DNA of 19,432 bases from an uncultured Candidatus Saccharibacteria bacterium. GTDB lineage: Bacteria; Patescibacteriota; Saccharimonadia; Saccharimonadales; Saccharimonadaceae. Shown here piece by piece: positions 6,353 to 13,737 of the stretch. Location: contig CARBGY010000014.1 in NCBI GenBank assembly GCA_948945085.1, positions 1 to 19,432 of the forward strand, read 5' to 3'. Under the pieces are notes generated by a model. The model was not told the origin of the DNA. It saw nothing but the letters and a program-made list of their open reading frames with translations, and did no database searches. Numbering within the stretch: the stretch's first letter is position 1; every line of letters begins with the position of its first letter. The position numbers and the translations under genes were made by a program.

Positions 6353-6358
6353 AGATTT

Positions 6359-7573
6359 ATGGATGATTTTGATTATTTGGGTGAAAAGGCGGTTTATTTG
6401 GATGCGGCATGTCAGAGCTTGCGGCCGAAGTGTGTAGTGGAGGCGCTGGAGAACTATTACTATAAGCATAATTCTTGTGGGGAGAGGGTGAAGTATCCCT
6501 GGGGAGAGAAGACGGATGAGATGGTGGAAGAGGCGAGAAGAAGGACGTTGAAGTTGCTGAAGCTAAAGGGAAAGGACTACTTCGTATCGTTTACGTTGAA
6601 TACTACGTATGGGATTAATTTGATTTTGAATGAGGTGAAGCCAGAGTTAGTGAAAAAGGTAGTGACGAGCGAAATAGAACATAACTCGCCGTTTCTCGCG
6701 ACGATGGCGATGAGTGAACGACTAGGTGTACCGAGGATTGTGCTAAAGCGAGAGGAAAACGGGGATCTGATGATGGAGGGGAAGCTTGGGGAGGTGGCGC
6801 GGACGTGGTCGGGGGGACTTAATGAAGATGATGAAATGGATTTTAGGGGGGCAGTGGTTGTGGTTAATGTTGCAGCGAATTTTGATGGGCGACGGCTGGG
6901 GAATTTAAAGGAAGTGGTAAAGCGAGTGCATAAGGACGGGGGGATGATTATTCTGGATGCGGCGCAGGCGATGGCTCATCATTATGAGATACTAGAGAAG
7001 ACTGAAGCGGATGCGATTTGTTTTTCGGCGCATAAGATGTATGCTCCGTCACTTGGGGTGATAGTGGCGAGGAGAGATTTAGTACCGAAGCTGAGGTTGA
7101 CTTTTGTGGGTGGGGGAATGGTGGATGATGTGTTTGAGGATAGGTATATGTTGAGTGCGGAGGGAAATAAAGACCATGTGCATACGATTTTTGAGGCAGG
7201 GTTGCAAGCTTGGGGAGAGATTTGTGCGTTTTCAGAGGCGGTGGATTGGCTGGGGCGGAGATCAAAGGCGGACAAGCAAAGGTTATTAGATTGTACGAGA
7301 GAGCTAGATGAGTTTTTGCGAGCGAAGGAGAAGGTGAAGATGGTGGGGAAGGAGGCGAATCCGACGATGAGTTTTTATGTTGAGGGGATGGACTCGCATC
7401 TTCTCGGAGCAGCACTTGGGAAAGAGGGGGTGATGGCAAGGACGGGGTATTTTTGTGCGCATTATTATTTGGACAAAGTTTTGGGATTGCCGCCGCTTGT
7501 AAGGTTTAGCTTAAGTTATGCGACGAGAAAGGAGGATATCGAGAGAGTGAAGGAAGTGTTAGGGAGGATATAG
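6359..7573 (+). CDS. Class V aminotransferase / cysteine desulfurase-like protein
   Basis: The 404-residue product has the fold-type I PLP-enzyme layout of SufS/CsdA-type cysteine desulfurases, which take sulfur from cysteine for Fe-S clusters or thiolation. Visible marks are YLDAACQSLRP (13-23, matching the usual YLDNAAT), H108 in SEIEHNSP, D200 and Q203 in LDAAQA contacting PLP, K226 in CFSAHKMYAP as the Schiff-base lysine, and C366 in RTGYFCAHYY at the position of the sulfur-accepting cysteine. All key residues appear present. ATG 6359 is chosen over an upstream TTG because it follows the -10 by 6 nt. No SufU, SufE, NifU or thiolase partner is nearby, so the pathway is open; a selenocysteine lyase or other class V enzyme is possible. 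Confidence 0.82.
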   Translation: MDDFDYLGEKAVYLDAACQSLRPKCVVEALENYYYKHNSCGERVKYPWGEKTDEMVEEARRRTLKLLKLKGKDYFVSFTLNTTYGINLILNEVKPELVKKVVTSEIEHNSPFLATMAMSERLGVPRIVLKREENGDLMMEGKLGEVARTWSGGLNEDDEMDFRGAVVVVNVAANFDGRRLGNLKEVVKRVHKDGGMIILDAAQAMAHHYEILEKTEADAICFSAHKMYAPSLGVIVARRDLVPKLRLTFVGGGMVDDVFEDRYMLSAEGNKDHVHTIFEAGLQAWGEICAFSEAVDWLGRRSKADKQRLLDCTRELDEFLRAKEKVKMVGKEANPTMSFYVEGMDSHLLGAALGKEGVMARTGYFCAHYYLDKVLGLPPLVRFSLSYATRKEDIERVKEVLGRI

Positions 7574-7634
7574 TCTATAAATGGACTAGAAAATAGTCTA
7601 TAAATGGACTAGAAAATAGTCTATAAATGGACTA
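7571..7634 (+). repeat. Three tandem 18-bp palindromes, 23-bp period, likely operator array
   Basis: The element TAGTCTATAAATGGACTA occurs identically at 7571-7588, 7594-7611 and 7617-7634, separated by GAAAA. Each is an imperfect inverted repeat (TAGTCYAT, AA, then its complement with one mismatch). The first copy contains the stop codon of the upstream gene; the third covers the -35 position of the promoter of the ATPase gene. Identity of all copies including spacers suggests recent expansion or selection. The simplest reading is a multi-site repressor operator. The periodicity is not an integer number of helical turns, so bound dimers would lie on different faces. Confidence 0.8.
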
Positions 7635-7657
7635 ATTTGGGTGAAGTGTGTTATAAT
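7629..7657 (+). promoter_or_regulatory. Leaderless extended -10 promoter of the AAA ATPase gene
   Basis: TGT-TATAAT (-10 at 7652-7657) stands 7 nt before ATG 7665. Seventeen to eighteen bp upstream, the -35 slot falls in the third palindrome (TGGACT, 7628-7633, four of six consensus). Occupancy of that palindrome should block the polymerase. Confidence 0.7.
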
Positions 7658-7664
7658 GTAGGGT

Positions 7665-8942
7665 ATGGCGAAAGAATATATACCGAGATTGATAGATTCA
7701 GTTTTGCAAAAGCATTTGGAATTTTATGGTGCAGTGCTAGTAGAGGGCTGTAAGTGGTGTGGGAAGTCGACGACGGCTAGGCATTTTGCGAAGAGTTGCT
7801 TGGAACTGCAGGATCCGCGAGTGAGAAGAACAAGTATGGAGCTCGTGGAGTTGAGTCCGAATGTTTTGCTTGATGGTGATAAGCCGAGGATGATAGACGA
7901 GTGGCAGGATGTGCCCGAGATTTGGGATGCGATACGATACGATGTGGATAAGAGTGGTTTAGCGGGTCAGTATATTTTGACGGGTTCGGCAACTCCACGG
8001 AAGAATAAACCGCGACATAGTGGAATTGGGCGGATTGCAAGGTTAAAGATGAGGCCGATGTCGTTGTTTGAGTCGGGCGATTCGACTGGGGAAGTGTCGT
8101 TAGGCGGGCTTTTTGATGGTGGTGAGATGAGTAATATGGTTGTTGCAAGGGAATTGAGTGATATCGCGTTTTTGTGTGCCAGGGGAGGGTGGCCATTATC
8201 GGTGGTGAGGCCGTCTAAGAATGTGATTGGAGTTGCAAGGGATTATCTGAATGTTTTGGTACAAAATGATATTGGCACTGATGATGTAGTAGGTTATTAT
8301 AACGCTAGTAAGATGAGACGGTTAATTAGGAGTTTGGCGCGCAATATAGCAACACCCGTGAGTTTAAATACGATCGTGGCGGACGTAAGAGGTGACGAAG
8401 AAGGGACATTTTCAAAAGTAACGGCAACATCATATTTGTCGATTTTGGAAAATTTGCATATTATGGATAATGTTGAGGCTTGGATACCAAAGCTCAGGAG
8501 TAAGACGGAAGCACGAATGGCAAGTAAGCGGAACTTTGCGGATCCATCTTTGGCAGTGGCGGCGCTGTATGCTTCTGAACGAGATTTGATGAATGATTTG
8601 AATACTTTTGGTTTAATTTTTGAATCATTAGCATTAAGGGATTTAAAAATTTATATGCAGAGTTTGGGCGGAGAGGTGTTGTATTATCGCGATAGTTATG
8701 GACAAGAATGTGATGCGATTTTACATTTGGAGAACGGAAATTGGGCGGCAGTAGAGGTAAAATTAGGATCAAGCGAATCGATAGAGAACGGTGCGAGGTC
8801 GCTATTGAAATTGAGGGAAAAGGTTGATACGGATGAAATGAGGGAACCGGTTTTCCTGATGGTGCTGACGGCGGCTTCGAAGTATGCGTATAAACGTAAG
8901 GATGGGGTTTATGTGGTACCGATTGGGTGTTTGAGGGATTAA
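7665..8942 (+). CDS. AAA_14/DUF4143 ATPase with PD-(D/E)xK-like C-terminus
   Basis: This 425-residue protein belongs to the widespread AAA_14 plus DUF4143 family of uncertain function. The N-terminal ATPase has a Walker A variant GCKWCGKST (28-36), Walker B MIDEWQ (76-81, D78/E79) and a sensor-like YILTGSAT (103-110). The C-terminal half carries D350 and E364-V-K366 (GQECD...AVEVKLG), the spacing of a PD-(D/E)xK nuclease-like core seen in many DUF4143 proteins. ATG 7665 follows the -10 by 7 nt and has no Shine-Dalgarno, so the mRNA is probably leaderless. Three operator-like palindromes lie upstream. A DUF1287 gene starts 2 nt after the stop, implying co-transcription. Biological role is not established; members are often solitary accessory genes. 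Confidence 0.85.
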   Translation: MAKEYIPRLIDSVLQKHLEFYGAVLVEGCKWCGKSTTARHFAKSCLELQDPRVRRTSMELVELSPNVLLDGDKPRMIDEWQDVPEIWDAIRYDVDKSGLAGQYILTGSATPRKNKPRHSGIGRIARLKMRPMSLFESGDSTGEVSLGGLFDGGEMSNMVVARELSDIAFLCARGGWPLSVVRPSKNVIGVARDYLNVLVQNDIGTDDVVGYYNASKMRRLIRSLARNIATPVSLNTIVADVRGDEEGTFSKVTATSYLSILENLHIMDNVEAWIPKLRSKTEARMASKRNFADPSLAVAALYASERDLMNDLNTFGLIFESLALRDLKIYMQSLGGEVLYYRDSYGQECDAILHLENGNWAAVEVKLGSSESIENGARSLLKLREKVDTDEMREPVFLMVLTAASKYAYKRKDGVYVVPIGCLRD

Positions 8943-8944
8943 TA

Positions 8945-9610
8945 ATGAGGACTAGAATGGTATTAATTGGCGGAGGGGTGGTAGCTTTGGGGGTGCTGAT
9001 TGGGGTAGGGTTGTGGTGGTTTAATTTGTGGCCGTTTCGGGGGAAGATGTATACGATGGAAGAGTTGGGGATTTCGAGAGTGGTGGCGGAAACGGATTTT
9101 GATGGGGATGGGATTGACGATTATTATGACATAATGCTGGGAGCGCGGAAGGATGCGGAAAGGCATCCGAGGTATGATGGGAGTTATGTGGATGGAGGGT
9201 ACCCGGCGGAAGATGTTGGAGTTTGTACGGATGTGATTTGGCGGGCACTAGAGGAAGCGGGGTATGATCTGAAGGCGATGGTGGATGCGGATATTGCGAA
9301 GGATAAAGAGAGCTATGGTATAGAAGTGGCGGATCCGAATATTGATTTTCGGAGGGTGAAGAATTTGGAGACGTTTTTTAGGAAATATGCGAACGCAAGA
9401 TCGGTGAAAGAAGGGGGTTATGAGGACTGGCAGCCAGGGGATATTGTGGTGTTTGATGATGGTGGGCATATTGGGATTGTGTCAGATCGGCGAACAAAAG
9501 AGGGGCGGCCGTATATTATTCACAATGCGGGGCAGCCAGAGCGAGAGGAGGATTATTTGAAACGAAAACCGAAAGTGACGGGGAGGTATAGGTGGGATGG
9601 GGTTTTATGA
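8945..9610 (+). CDS. Membrane-anchored DUF1287 protein (NlpC/P60-like fold)
   Basis: The 221-residue product has an N-terminal transmembrane helix (about 5-29) and a DUF1287 domain. Signatures are YDGSYVDGGYP (77-87), GVCTDVIWRAL (92-102), ADPNIDFRRVKNLETFF (129-145), PGDIVVF (164-170), GHIGIVSDR (174-182) and IIHNAG (191-196). C94 and H175, perhaps with H193, match a papain-like Cys-His arrangement, so a hydrolase acting on the cell wall outside the membrane is plausible. E. coli YijF belongs to this family as I recall. Residues 51-62 (DFDGDGIDDYYD) form an acidic, EF-loop-like calcium motif near the anchor, an unusual addition. ATG 8945 follows GAGGG; an upstream GTG overlaps the ATPase gene. 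The gene ends convergently with the ABC ATPase, overlapping 6 nt. Confidence 0.82.
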   Translation: MRTRMVLIGGGVVALGVLIGVGLWWFNLWPFRGKMYTMEELGISRVVAETDFDGDGIDDYYDIMLGARKDAERHPRYDGSYVDGGYPAEDVGVCTDVIWRALEEAGYDLKAMVDADIAKDKESYGIEVADPNIDFRRVKNLETFFRKYANARSVKEGGYEDWQPGDIVVFDDGGHIGIVSDRRTKEGRPYIIHNAGQPEREEDYLKRKPKVTGRYRWDGVL

Positions 9611-10276
9611 GTTTGTAGTAAGCGCATAGGCTCGACCGTCTTTAATACTAACTACTTGCGTCGCATATTCCTCTACTAATCCATCATGACTCGCCACAAT
9701 CATAGTTGCTTTCGATTCTTGTTGGATCTTCTTCAACATTTCTATCACATTCTTGGCATTTTCTGGGTCAAGATTATTAGTGGGTTCGTCCGCAAGTATA
9801 ATCTCTGGATTCATAAACATCGCCCGCGCCGCGCAGGCTCTTTCCGCCTGTCCGCCCGATACTTCTGCCGGCAGACTATCTAGCACCTCGGCAATCCCAA
9901 GTATCCCCGCGAGTTCTTTTGCTCTCGCTTCGCGTTCGTGTTTCGGCATCCCGGCAAAAGTCCCCATCAGGGCGATATTCTCACCAATTGTCAGTTGTGG
10001 TTGTAGATAGAAACCCTGAAAAATAAACCCAATCTTGTGCCGATAAAAATCCGACCGCGCTTTACCTTTGAGCCTACTGACATCTTGCCCATCTATTAGT
10101 ACTCGTCCACTTGTCATTGGCTCAATCCCGCCGATAATACTAAGTAGAGTTGATTTACCGGAACCGCTAACTCCCCGAAGCATTGTAAAACTTCCTGTCG
10201 GTATTTCTAAGTTAATATCGAAGAGTACAGGTTTTTTGCCGTACTTTTTATTTAGGTTTTCTAGTTTTATGGTCAT
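9605..10276 (-). CDS. ABC transporter ATP-binding protein (MacB/LolD type)
   Basis: This complete 223-residue ABC ATPase has Walker A GVSGSGKST (35-43), Q-loop Q87 in FIFQGF, signature SGGQAE (140-145), Walker B IILADEP with E164, D-loop NNLD and H197. Length and the TSGRVLIDGQDVSRL region fit the MacB/LolD/FtsE class, which works with FtsX-type permeases in lipoprotein, peptide or mechanotransmission export rather than bulk uptake. Two such permeases lie about 800 bp away on the other strand and are its likely partners. ATG 10276 is 6 nt after the -10, so it is probably leaderless; an 11-residue upstream extension is rejected. The coding strand here is G-rich on minus, opposite to the window-wide skew, suggesting inversion or recent arrival. 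Confidence 0.92.
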   Translation of the reverse strand: MTIKLENLNKKYGKKPVLFDINLEIPTGSFTMLRGVSGSGKSTLLSIIGGIEPMTSGRVLIDGQDVSRLKGKARSDFYRHKIGFIFQGFYLQPQLTIGENIALMGTFAGMPKHEREARAKELAGILGIAEVLDSLPAEVSGGQAERACAARAMFMNPEIILADEPTNNLDPENAKNVIEMLKKIQQESKATMIVASHDGLVEEYATQVVSIKDGRAYALTTNS

Positions 10277-10282
10277 GGTTTT

Positions 10283-10309
10283 ATTGTACCATGTGCTGGA
10301 GCATGGCAA
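10283..10309 (-). promoter_or_regulatory. Leaderless extended -10 promoter of the ABC ATPase
   Basis: On minus, TTGCCA (10309-10304), a 15-bp spacer and TGG-TACAAT (-10 at 10288-10283) are followed by 6 nt before ATG 10276. There is no Shine-Dalgarno. The TTGCCA hexamer also appears upstream of pta. Confidence 0.65.
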
Positions 10310-10339
10310 ACAAAGAAAATACCCCGACCGAAGTCGGGG
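10310..10339 (-). terminator. Rho-independent terminator of the secreted-protein gene
   Basis: On minus, CCCCGAC and GTCGGGG (10339-10322) enclose a stable TTCG tetraloop, followed by TATTTTCTTTG. It lies about 90 nt past the stop of the 10430-10876 gene and directly ahead of the ABC ATPase promoter, so the two minus-strand genes are separate transcripts. Confidence 0.85.
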
Positions 10340-10429
10340 GGTTAGACTGTGAAACGAGTTCTTGAAGATACATAATTTTTCTAAATAGTTTGAAGCTTTT
10401 GCGTGCTACGAATTTAGACTGGATTTGCG

Positions 10430-10876
10430 TTAGTCAATGGTGACTGCGTAGTTAAAACTCTTCTCTTTGACATACCAGTATCTGGGTGCGATTTGGAAGC
10501 TAATACTGTGAACGTCTGATCCTGTGTCGAAAATTCGTGATGTCGCGTTGTCGTGCAGGCAGTCGTCTTCTTGCCAAAGTAGTCCATTCTTGCCGTACAC
10601 GCCTACCCAGACCTTATATTTTTTGGGATCAAAGTCCTGGATGGCAATGGTTGTATATCTCCGGAATGTCTCTCTGAATGTGACTGCCGTTCTTCCGATC
10701 TCTTTATATGTCGTGTTAGATAGCGGCGCGATGCTGTCATCATTGGTATCGGCGGATGTGTTGATACCTACTTCATTAATTGATGGAGTGGTTGTGCTGG
10801 TTGCTGCGAAAGCCGCCGTTGATAACAACGTGGAAATGATCACGATAGTGGCGATTAGTCTTGTAAATACTTTCAA
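10430..10876 (-). CDS. Small secreted protein of unknown function
   Basis: The 148-residue precursor has a classical signal peptide: KVFTR, a hydrophobic core (about 7-21) and a cleavage-like AFA-A at residues 22-25. A serine/threonine-rich linker and a mature domain of about 95 residues predicted beta-rich follow (VAVTF-type strands, DPKKYKVWVGVYG, HSISFQIAPRYWYV). The single cysteine (in EDDCLHD) rules out an internal disulfide. Start is TTG 10876 with a strong ribosome site (AGAGGTG, about 6 nt spacing). Base use is balanced, unlike the G-skewed neighbours, and the signal peptide style is Firmicutes-like, so transfer is possible. It lies between an ABC ATPase and FtsX-type permeases and could be a substrate or effector of that exporter; this is inference only. 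Confidence 0.72.
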   Translation of the reverse strand: MKVFTRLIATIVIISTLLSTAAFAATSTTTPSINEVGINTSADTNDDSIAPLSNTTYKEIGRTAVTFRETFRRYTTIAIQDFDPKKYKVWVGVYGKNGLLWQEDDCLHDNATSRIFDTGSDVHSISFQIAPRYWYVKEKSFNYAVTID

Positions 10877-11081
10877 ATTGACACCTCTTTCTCAAAATGT
10901 TAAGTTTCACACGTCTAACTTTGATGGTATATCACAAAAAATATGTTTGTGGGAAAGTTTATGCTATGTAATGGATGTATTTATTTTTTTTAAAAATGTA
11001 GGCTTATACTGTAGGTTTATACTTCATCTGAAAGGATGTATGTTATTATGGTAATATGGTTAAGTCGAGAGGAGGTGCGGT
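10877..11081. promoter_or_regulatory. Divergent intergenic region with repeats
   Basis: This 205-bp spacer separates the secreted-protein gene (minus) from the permeases (plus). It contains an inverted repeat CACAAA/TTTGTG (10933-10938 with 10946-10951) and a direct repeat AGGCTTATACT / AGGTTTATACT near 11000-11023. The closest plus-strand -10 candidate is TGG-TAATAT (11052-11057). The ribosome site GGAGG (11071-11075) precedes GTG 11082 by 6 nt. No strong consensus -35 is visible. Confidence 0.4.
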
Positions 11082-12410
11082 GTGAGAGTGGTGGATGTTT
11101 TGAAACTTGCGCACACTAACGTGAAGGGGCACTTGGGGCGGACGGTAATGACGGTTTTGACGGTGAGTGTGGTTTTTGGGGTGGTAGTGGGGGCGAACTT
11201 TGTGTTGAAAGGGTTAGAACGGAGTCTTTTAGAATTTGCGGGAGAGAAGACGGAAGGTAAGGTATATGTTGTAAGCGTAGCTGGGAGGAGTGCGCAGGAA
11301 GATGTGATGCGGGAGAATGGTGGTGAGGAGGTGGGGAGAATTATGGAGTATGAGATAACTGGAACTCGTAATACTAGCGATGCAAATGTGCCAGTGGCGG
11401 AAGAAAAAGTGGTTAAGGGCTTTTTGACGGAAGCGGTGGATGGGGTAGCGATAGGTAAATTGCCAATAGTTTGTACGAGAGATGGCGGGTTTAGGTGTGA
11501 GGATGTAGTGGAGAGCGCTTTGGGGGTGACGGAAGATGAATATGAAATTGTAGGCATGATGCCGGACGCGTCAGGTACGTTGAAGCTGGGGCAGAAGGAT
11601 CTAGTGAATTTAAATCCATTGAATTTGGTTTTGGGAAATATAGGGTTTCATGAACCGTATTTGTTTTTGGTGGTGGATGATGGGAGGGAGAGGATAGCTG
11701 AGTTAATTGAGGCAATGCGAATAAGAGCGAAGCAAGAACAAGAGGAGAACGAGATAGAAACAGGCGGGAATTGGTGGGCGGCGGAAAACGAAGTTCAAGA
11801 AGGTTCGGAGGTTGAGCTTTTAGAGATAGAGAAAAAAGTAATAAAGTTCGAGACGGCAGAAGAGGCATATGATTATATAGAGGAAATGAATAAAAATCAA
11901 AACAATGTCAGGGCGCGGGAGATCTTTGGGAATCAAACGAGCGTGGTTGCGGCGATTAAAAATGCTGAAAAGACATTGGGGTTTGCGATGTGGGCTTTAA
12001 CGGTGGTGGCGGTAATCATTATGGCGGTGACGTTTGCACATTTGATTAGTATGGAGGTGAGGACGGTAATGTTGTATCGATCGATGGGAGCAACGACGGG
12101 ACAAGTAGTGATAATTTATTTAGCGTATCTTGTAGAGTTGTGTTTGATGGCGGTAGTGGTTGCGACGGTGATTGGGGCGCTGATTGCAGGAGTGATGACG
12201 ATAATGAACGCGGCAGAGTTGGAGAGGGTTTTGAGTAGGTATTATGAGGTGGAAAGCGGTGGTAAGATTTTGCTCTGGGGATGGAGTGCGAAATATTGGT
12301 GTATTGTAGGACTAATAATGTTGATTGCGCCAGTAGCATTTTTGTTAATTTATGATCAGTTGTCAGTGAAGTATCTTGCACGGAAGTTAAAAGAAGACGT
12401 AGGGGAGTGA
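11082..12410 (+). CDS. FtsX/MacB-type ABC transporter permease 1
   Basis: The 442-residue product has the layout of type VII ABC permeases: helix 1 (about 21-41), a large extracytoplasmic domain (about 45-295), then an FtsX-domain core of three helices (about 301-322, 345-374, 406-424). The cytoplasmic turn VRTVMLYRSMGATTGQV (326-342) matches the family's coupling region (xRxxGAxxxQ). The outer domain is charged, with an E/K-rich coiled segment at about 203-256. Start GTG 11082 has GGAGG 6 nt upstream. It lies 6 nt before a paralogous permease with the same topology, so the pair likely forms a heterodimer. The ATPase is presumably the divergent 9605-10276 gene. Substrate unknown. Confidence 0.85.
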   Translation: MRVVDVLKLAHTNVKGHLGRTVMTVLTVSVVFGVVVGANFVLKGLERSLLEFAGEKTEGKVYVVSVAGRSAQEDVMRENGGEEVGRIMEYEITGTRNTSDANVPVAEEKVVKGFLTEAVDGVAIGKLPIVCTRDGGFRCEDVVESALGVTEDEYEIVGMMPDASGTLKLGQKDLVNLNPLNLVLGNIGFHEPYLFLVVDDGRERIAELIEAMRIRAKQEQEENEIETGGNWWAAENEVQEGSEVELLEIEKKVIKFETAEEAYDYIEEMNKNQNNVRAREIFGNQTSVVAAIKNAEKTLGFAMWALTVVAVIIMAVTFAHLISMEVRTVMLYRSMGATTGQVVIIYLAYLVELCLMAVVVATVIGALIAGVMTIMNAAELERVLSRYYEVESGGKILLWGWSAKYWCIVGLIMLIAPVAFLLIYDQLSVKYLARKLKEDVGE

Positions 12411-12416
12411 AAAGAA

Positions 12417-13703
12417 ATGAAGTTTAGGGATGCGGTAAAATTGGGGCATTTGAATATTCGGCAGCAGAAGCGACGGAGTTTAATGATGGCAGTGGTGATT
12501 GGGGCGGTATTATGTTTGCTGTTGGTGGTGAATTTGATGATGGCAGGAGTGAGGCGGAATGTAGAAAGTTTGGGCAAACAGACGGCAGACGGAAAAATAT
12601 TAGTGATGACAACGGCGAGGGTGGAGTGTTTGGGGCTAGAGTGTGAGTTTTTGGATTTGAGGGAAGTGGAGGCGAGGCAGAATATACAAAAATACGGTGG
12701 GGAAGTGTTGGCAGAGGTGGGGTTAGAAGGAATGGCTTATTCTTTGCCGGAGGAATTACTGGAAGGGGTAATTGAGGTGCCGTTGGTGGCGGTTCCAGAT
12801 GGAGTGAGGGCGAAGGTGGTGAGTTTGAGCAATGCGTCAATGTTGGCGATGATAACGATACCGCAAACGATGGATGCTAAGTCTAAGTTAGAAGCAGTAG
12901 AGCGGGTGCGTGAGAAGGTGATGGGTGAGGTACGTGAGAGGGATGAGGTACGTGAGAGGGATGAGAAGAGGGAAATGATAGTGGGAATTTTGCCGTATGC
13001 ACTGGTGGAAAATTTGTCGCTAGAGAACGTGGGAGATAAGTGGAATCCGCTAAATATAGTGTTGGAGAACGTAAAAACTACTAATGAATATGGGGAGTTT
13101 TATGTGAGGACGTCAGAGGAGAAGGTTGACAAAGTAGTGGGAGTGGTTGCGAGTTTTGGCACAGCAGAAGAAGCATATAATTATATGCGGGATGATGATA
13201 ATTATTATAGTGCACTGGATGATGGTTATACAGGGGAAAAGTTTGAAGTGCGGGAGATTTTGGGAAGTGGGGTGGACAATTTTGTGCGTTTTAAAGTGAT
13301 GCAGATGGTGGTGAATGTGGTGAGTGTGGGATTGATGGTGCTTGCGATGGTAGTTTTAGTAACGACGGTAGTGAGGTTGATTGGGCAGGAGAGGAAAACT
13401 ATAAAACTGTATTACGCATTGGGCGCGAGCGGGAAAGATGTTTGGCTAGTGTATTTCTTGTACGTGATAGAACTTTGTTTGGTGGCGATAGGTTTGGCGC
13501 TTTTGGTGGCGGTTTTAATAGCTTTAGGAGTGAGCTGGTTAAATGCGGGGAATTTAAAGACAGTGGTGGAGCTGGGGTACGGTGTAAAAGATTATGTAAT
13601 GGTACTTGTAGGATGGAGTGGGGAAATAAGTTGGTTAATTGTTGGAGTATTTGTGGCGGGGTTGATGGGAGTGGTTTGTAGTAGGAAGGTGTTGCGAGGG
13701 TAG
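12417..13703 (+). CDS. FtsX/MacB-type ABC transporter permease 2
   Basis: This 428-residue paralogue of the preceding permease has helix 1 (about 22-43), an outer domain (about 46-295) and three C-terminal helices (about 298-320, 344-374, 402-421). The coupling segment ERKTIKLYYALGASGKDVWLVY-type region lies at about 325-346. The opening motif DAVKLGHLN and the shared WNPLNIVLENV / LNPLNLVLGNI and GTAEEAYNY / ETAEEAYDY segments show that it arose by tandem duplication of its neighbour. Residues about 171-185 contain a doubled EVRERD caused by an 18-bp exact tandem repeat. The start ATG 12417 is 6 nt after the upstream stop with only a weak ribosome site, consistent with translational coupling. 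It ends the operon; no terminator hairpin is apparent before the next promoter. Confidence 0.85.
   Translation: MKFRDAVKLGHLNIRQQKRRSLMMAVVIGAVLCLLLVVNLMMAGVRRNVESLGKQTADGKILVMTTARVECLGLECEFLDLREVEARQNIQKYGGEVLAEVGLEGMAYSLPEELLEGVIEVPLVAVPDGVRAKVVSLSNASMLAMITIPQTMDAKSKLEAVERVREKVMGEVRERDEVRERDEKREMIVGILPYALVENLSLENVGDKWNPLNIVLENVKTTNEYGEFYVRTSEEKVDKVVGVVASFGTAEEAYNYMRDDDNYYSALDDGYTGEKFEVREILGSGVDNFVRFKVMQMVVNVVSVGLMVLAMVVLVTTVVRLIGQERKTIKLYYALGASGKDVWLVYFLYVIELCLVAIGLALLVAVLIALGVSWLNAGNLKTVVELGYGVKDYVMVLVGWSGEISWLIVGVFVAGLMGVVCSRKVLRG
12927..12962 (+). repeat. 18-bp exact tandem duplication inside permease 2
   Basis: GAGGTACGTGAGAGGGAT occurs at 12927-12944 and again at 12945-12962, in frame, doubling six codons (EVRERD) in the outer domain. 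A third, partial similarity precedes and follows it. Such perfect copies suggest recent slippage and possible length variation among strains. Confidence 0.85.
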
Positions 13704-13737
13704 ATTTGGGATTTGTGAGGAAATTAGCAATAAAGGA

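Noticed and set aside
7571..7634. Short CRISPR-like array
   Set aside because: The repeats are palindromic operators with an identical 5-bp spacer, only three copies, and no cas genes.
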